Shown in pieces: positions 4,645 to 7,429 of a stretch of 7,429 bases of DNA. A program made the translations under genes and the position numbers. The DNA comes from Candidatus Roizmanbacteria bacterium (GTDB lineage Bacteria > Patescibacteriota > Microgenomatia > GCA-001788215 > 2-01-FULL-40-14). Location: NCBI GenBank assembly GCA_016203755.1, contig JACQMD010000052.1:1-7429 (forward strand). Direction: 5' to 3'. Numbering within the stretch: the stretch's first letter is position 1; the number at the start of each line of letters is the position of its first letter. The notes under the pieces are model-generated. The model saw only the letters and a list, made by a program, of their open reading frames with translations. It was not told the origin of the DNA and made no database searches.

Positions 4645-5811
4645 ATGAAGCGGAATTTTATTCTCATCGCCTTGATCGTTATACTTCTTGCAGTTGGTAT
4701 TTCTTCCGGGTACTTCGGGTTTAACTGGCAAACACTCAACAATCAGATTCGGGAAAAAACTGGCGAAACAGTTGAACGAATAGAAAAACTCCCGAGCGGA
4801 GAAACAGTCCGGGTAGTCAATGAGGAATCGGTCGTTATTGACGTTGTTGAGAAAGTCAATCCATCAGTGGTTACCGTTGGTGTTGAGAGGCAACGATCAG
4901 TCATGGAATTTGATCCGCGTGATCCGTTTGGATTTTTTCAACAACCCCGTCAACGCAGTTCAGAAACAGAGAAAGCAGATATTGGCTCCGGATTTATTCT
5001 CTCAGCTGACGGGCTCATTGTGACGAATAAACATGTGGTTTCGCAGTCCGGGGTCAAGTATAGCGTTATAACGAGTGACAATAAAACATATGAAGTAAAA
5101 AATATTTATCGGGATCCGGCAAACGATGTTGCGATTGTCAAAATTGATGCCAGCGGTCTTAAAACAGTAGAACTTGGCAATTCTGATCAGATAAAGGTGG
5201 GACAAATGGTGATAGCTATGGGGACGCCGCTTGGTGAGTTTCGCGGGACGGTGACGAAAGGTATTGTGAGTGGTTTAGGCCGGGGGATTACTGCAGGGTC
5301 TCCCCTGGAGGGATTTGCTGAAGAACTGGATAATGTTATTCAGACTGATGCTGCAATCAATCCCGGCAATTCGGGTGGACCGCTCTTGAATTCTTCCGGA
5401 CAAGTAATCGGGGTGAATACCGCAGTAGCCTCGGGAGCAGAAAATATCGGATTTGCCTTGCCGATTAATCTGGTAAAAGAGGCACTTGATAATTTTAAGG
5501 TAACGGGCAGTTTCGATCGCGCGTTTTTAGGGGTATCCTACTCGATGTTGAGCCGTGACACCGCACTCTTAAACGAGGTTCCGGAAGGAGCATATGTTCG
5601 GGAGGTAGTTGAAGGGTCAGCCGCGGAAAAGGCCGGCATTCAACAGGGGGACATTATCACCTACTTTGACGGACAGCGGATAAAAGCAGATGACGGACTG
5701 GCAACGCTTATTAACAAGAAAAAAATAGGCGACCGGGTGACTGTCAAAATCTGGCGCGATGAGGAAGAGAAAGATCTCACCGTAACGATGGGGAAATATG
5801 ACGGAAGTTAA
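4645..5811 (+). CDS. htrA: HtrA/DegP-like serine protease, membrane anchored, one PDZ domain (S1C)
   Basis: HtrA proteases degrade misfolded proteins in the envelope, often under stress. The 388-residue product has an N-terminal membrane anchor (about 4-22), a linker with EKLPSGETVRVVNEES, a trypsin-like domain (about 62-285) and one PDZ domain (about 293-382). The triad is complete: His130 in TNKHVV, Asp161 in NDVAIVKI and Ser243 in GNSGGPL. The PDZ domain shows FLGVSYS and AGIQQGDIITYFDGQ. One PDZ plus an anchor is like DegS or Gram-positive HtrA, not the two-PDZ soluble DegP. The stretch 83-110 (RSVMEFDPRDPFGFFQQPRQ and on) corresponds to the variable LA loop. A TATCAT -10-like box at 4631-4636 would place the transcript start at about 4643, two bases before the ATG, so the mRNA may be leaderless. 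Its neighbour ctpA is also an envelope protease. Confidence 0.96.
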   Translation: MKRNFILIALIVILLAVGISSGYFGFNWQTLNNQIREKTGETVERIEKLPSGETVRVVNEESVVIDVVEKVNPSVVTVGVERQRSVMEFDPRDPFGFFQQPRQRSSETEKADIGSGFILSADGLIVTNKHVVSQSGVKYSVITSDNKTYEVKNIYRDPANDVAIVKIDASGLKTVELGNSDQIKVGQMVIAMGTPLGEFRGTVTKGIVSGLGRGITAGSPLEGFAEELDNVIQTDAAINPGNSGGPLLNSSGQVIGVNTAVASGAENIGFALPINLVKEALDNFKVTGSFDRAFLGVSYSMLSRDTALLNEVPEGAYVREVVEGSAAEKAGIQQGDIITYFDGQRIKADDGLATLINKKKIGDRVTVKIWRDEEEKDLTVTMGKYDGS

Positions 5812-5855
5812 AAGATCTCTGGCGGAGCCAGATCCCGCTCCGCGGGACAAAGATC
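5811..5855. repeat. Double-hairpin element between htrA and the coiled-coil gene
   Basis: Two abutting 15-base hairpins each have a 6-bp stem and a 3-base loop: TCTGGC-GGA-GCCAGA (5818-5832) and TCCCGC-TCC-GCGGGA (5833-5847). The loops GGA and TCC are complementary, and GCGGAGC (5822-5828) can instead pair with GCTCCGC (5837-5843). The pair is flanked by direct copies of AAAGATC (5811-5817, 5849-5855). No T-tract follows, so it is not a standard terminator. It looks like a small palindromic repeat element, possibly mobile. Confidence 0.75.
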
Positions 5856-5868
5856 CAAATAAAAAACT

Positions 5869-6192
5869 ATGATAACGCAAAGTGAATGGAAAAAACTGGG
5901 TGAACTGATCGTTTCGATTATTCGAGGCGAGACGAAAACAATAAAGAAGGCCTTACAGGCTCTTACGAAAAACGTTGGATCTTTGCAAAAAGACATGGTA
6001 TCTCTTAAAGATCAGATCAAACATCTTCCTTCCAAGGAAGAATACTATGATCGTGAAGATAAACATATGAAAGAATTACAGGATATGCGGGATAACGTGG
6101 ATGTCATTAGCGCTTATAAAGACGATATTGAAGATCATCAAGTGCGTATTAACCGTATTGAACGCCGGCTTGATAAACTGCGCGTGTCATAA
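5869..6192 (+). CDS. Small coiled-coil protein of unknown function
   Basis: This 107-residue protein is mostly helical and highly charged. Heptad-like spacing is visible in TIKKALQALTKNVGSLQKDM and following residues (about 24-52), and again in the last segment, DHQVRINRIERRLDKL (about 88-105). Between them is LPSKEEYYDREDKHMKELQD (53-72), a pattern I associate with small hypothetical coiled-coil proteins in Patescibacteria, though I cannot confirm that here. There is no signal peptide, strong membrane segment or cysteine. The ATG at 5869 follows an A-rich stretch with no Shine-Dalgarno. pepQ starts 17 bases after its stop, so the two may be cotranscribed, but nothing in the sequence ties their functions together. 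Confidence 0.8.
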   Translation: MITQSEWKKLGELIVSIIRGETKTIKKALQALTKNVGSLQKDMVSLKDQIKHLPSKEEYYDREDKHMKELQDMRDNVDVISAYKDDIEDHQVRINRIERRLDKLRVS

Positions 6193-6209
6193 CTGCTTGT
6201 GAATTTTAC

Positions 6210-7268
6210 ATGTTGCAAACTATTCCGTCTCTTTTTCAAAAGAAACAACTCGAAGCGTTTCTTGTTACCTATCCTGCCAATATCACGTATCTAACCGGGT
6301 TCACTGGACTCTCTCCGGATGAGGAAGAATGTATCGTTATCCTTTCGGTTGAGAAACCACCGGCGCTTGTATTCCCCCGTCTCTATCAGGAAGAAGTGCA
6401 ACAGTTGAAAAAATCCTTATCACTTCATCCTGCCACGGGTCGCAGTTCACTATTTGATGAGGTAGTTGTGCTTATAAAGAAGAGTAGTTGGACACGTATT
6501 GGATTTGAAGCAGAACATCTGAGTGTTGCCAGGCATCAATGGTTGCAAAAGAAGTTGTCGGGAATACAGCTTGTTCCGGAGAGTGGTTTGATTGAGGATG
6601 TGCGGGTTATCAAGACAGAAGAAGAGATACGGTTTCTTGAGAAAGCGCAGAGAATTACGGTAAAAACCTACGAGACAATACAAAAGACGTTACATGCAGG
6701 TCAAACAGAACAGGAAATTGCATTTCGTATGCAACAGCTGCTTTATGAGTACGGAGCAGAGGGAAGTTCTTTTGATCCCATTGTTGCCGGCGGTCCTCAT
6801 TCAGCAGTACCGCATCATAAAACCGGAAATAGAAAAATAGCATCGGGAGATATCGTGCTTCTTGATTTCGGCGCCCGATACAAGGGTTATTGTGCTGATA
6901 TAACACGCACTTTTATGCTGGGAAACCCGACGGATCGATTTCTCAAAATCCAGCAGCTGGTTGAGCGTGCATATGAAACATCGCTGGCAACTATTCAGTT
7001 GGGTAAAACAGGTAAAGAGGTGTATCAAAGTGCGTGGAGAGTATTTGAAAAGAATGGTGTAGCGTTACAGTTTCTCCACGGCCTCGGACACGGGGTCGGC
7101 GTTCAAATCCATGAACGGCCGTATTTGAAAGCGACCGTAGTTGAAACGTTGAAAGAAGGAATGGTACTGACTGTTGAGCCAGGTCTCTATTTCCCCGGCT
7201 GGGGCGGAGTTCGATATGAAAATGTGGTAGTGGTGGAAGGAACGGGTGCGCGAGTGGTAGGTGTTTAA
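6210..7268 (+). CDS. pepQ: M24 family Xaa-Pro peptidase (PepQ/PepP-like)
   Basis: M24B metallopeptidases of this kind cleave Xaa-Pro bonds in the cytoplasm, finishing peptide breakdown. The 352-residue product has a creatinase-like N-terminal domain (about 5-125, with AFLVTYPANITYLTGFTG) and a pita-bread catalytic domain (about 133-350). All five metal ligands are present by alignment: Asp219 in LLDFGA, Asp230 in GYCADITRTF, His294 in GLGHGVG, Glu323 in TVEPGLY and Glu337 in VRYENVV. The usual ED after the last ligand position is EN here, a mild change. His201 and His301 match conserved active-site histidines. The length fits the short two-domain proteins; dipeptidase (PepQ) and aminopeptidase (PepP) activity cannot be told apart. 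The ATG at 6210 has no Shine-Dalgarno, and the N-terminus is a few residues shorter than usual but complete. A terminator follows 18 bases after the stop. Confidence 0.94.
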   Translation: MLQTIPSLFQKKQLEAFLVTYPANITYLTGFTGLSPDEEECIVILSVEKPPALVFPRLYQEEVQQLKKSLSLHPATGRSSLFDEVVVLIKKSSWTRIGFEAEHLSVARHQWLQKKLSGIQLVPESGLIEDVRVIKTEEEIRFLEKAQRITVKTYETIQKTLHAGQTEQEIAFRMQQLLYEYGAEGSSFDPIVAGGPHSAVPHHKTGNRKIASGDIVLLDFGARYKGYCADITRTFMLGNPTDRFLKIQQLVERAYETSLATIQLGKTGKEVYQSAWRVFEKNGVALQFLHGLGHGVGVQIHERPYLKATVVETLKEGMVLTVEPGLYFPGWGGVRYENVVVVEGTGARVVGV

Positions 7269-7280
7269 TTGTTATTAATA

Positions 7281-7369
7281 TGTAGTGCCGATTAGTAATC
7301 GGCTATTTTTGTAGTTGCAACCCTTGTGGTTGCCAATATTGTAGCTCCCGCGATCCTATCGCGCCTGTT
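7281..7369. repeat. Three tandem TGTAG-hairpin units
   Basis: TGTAG occurs at 7281, 7310 and 7340, at 29- and 30-base spacing. Each copy is followed within one to four bases by a different hairpin: GCCGATT-AGT-AATCGGC (7287-7303), GCAACC-CTTGT-GGTTGC (7317-7333) and CGCGAT-CCT-ATCGCG (7349-7363). The stem sequences are unrelated, but the layout is kept. The first unit also serves as the pepQ terminator. Confidence 0.7.
7287..7310 (+). terminator. Rho-independent terminator after pepQ
   Basis: A perfect 7-bp stem GCCGATT/AATCGGC with a 3-base AGT loop (7287-7303) is followed directly by TATTTTT (7304-7310). It lies 18 bases after the pepQ stop codon, as expected for a transcript end. Confidence 0.85.
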
Positions 7370-7408
7370 TATTCAGTGAATTGGAAGGTGGAGAGGAAAT
7401 GATTAATA

Positions 7409-7429
7409 ATGTTCTCGAAATTTACTAAA
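7409..7429 (+). CDS. Possible start of a further gene, cut by the window edge
   Basis: The ATG at 7409 opens a frame reading MFSKFTK to the last base. A purine-rich GGAGAGGAA (7390-7398) lies 10 bases upstream and could serve as its ribosome binding site. A nearer ATG at 7399 is followed by a stop after nine codons (MINNVLEIY, TAA at 7426-7428). Seven codons are too few to identify a product. Confidence 0.3.

Noticed and set aside
7371..7381. ATTCAGTGAAT inverted repeat near the right end
   Set aside because: Five-base arms in AT-rich DNA are expected by chance, and no promoter boxes are clear beside it.

Overview
The window is a compact, wholly plus-strand piece of a bacterial chromosome with eight complete protein genes and a possible ninth cut by the right edge. 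I see no tRNA, rRNA, transposase, integrase or CRISPR array. The best guess for the organism is a member of the Candidate Phyla Radiation (Patescibacteria), perhaps Microgenomates-like. Reasons: the CysRS has the YxCGPTVYDYxxIGN and TDVGHLxSDADxGEDK style common there; rpsF-ssb-rpsR is not followed by rplI; there is a small coiled-coil protein of a type I associate with these genomes; only one gene has a strong Shine-Dalgarno; and the gaps between genes carry short hairpin repeats. This placement is an inference. UGA acts as a normal stop here: cysS ends in TGA and no gene needs an internal TGA.

Left part (1-2571): translation and replication. cysS (cysteinyl-tRNA synthetase) is followed by the classic operon rpsF (bS6), ssb, rpsR (bS18), whose genes are 3 and 11 bases apart. 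A promoter lies directly against the rpsF start, so its mRNA may be leaderless. cysS holds two different A-rich repeats built on an ATCAAAA core, both at variable linker positions of the enzyme.

Middle part (2572-5811): cell envelope. A protein of unknown function with a helical head and a proline-rich tail has its own promoter region and the only strong ribosome binding site in the window. It is followed by two membrane-anchored periplasm-type serine proteases: a carboxyl-terminal processing protease (ctpA, S41) and a one-PDZ HtrA/DegP-like protease (S1C). Both have complete catalytic residues. A perfect 14-bp palindrome sits beside the ctpA promoter.

Right part (5812-7429): a small coiled-coil protein and an M24 Xaa-Pro-type metallopeptidase, followed by a Rho-independent terminator that is also the first of three hairpin units at 29-30 base spacing. 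The last bases may hold the start of another gene.

I find no clearly new multi-gene system. The least explained material is non-coding: three different intergenic hairpin structures (4518-4601, 5811-5855, 7281-7369) and the two repeats inside cysS.
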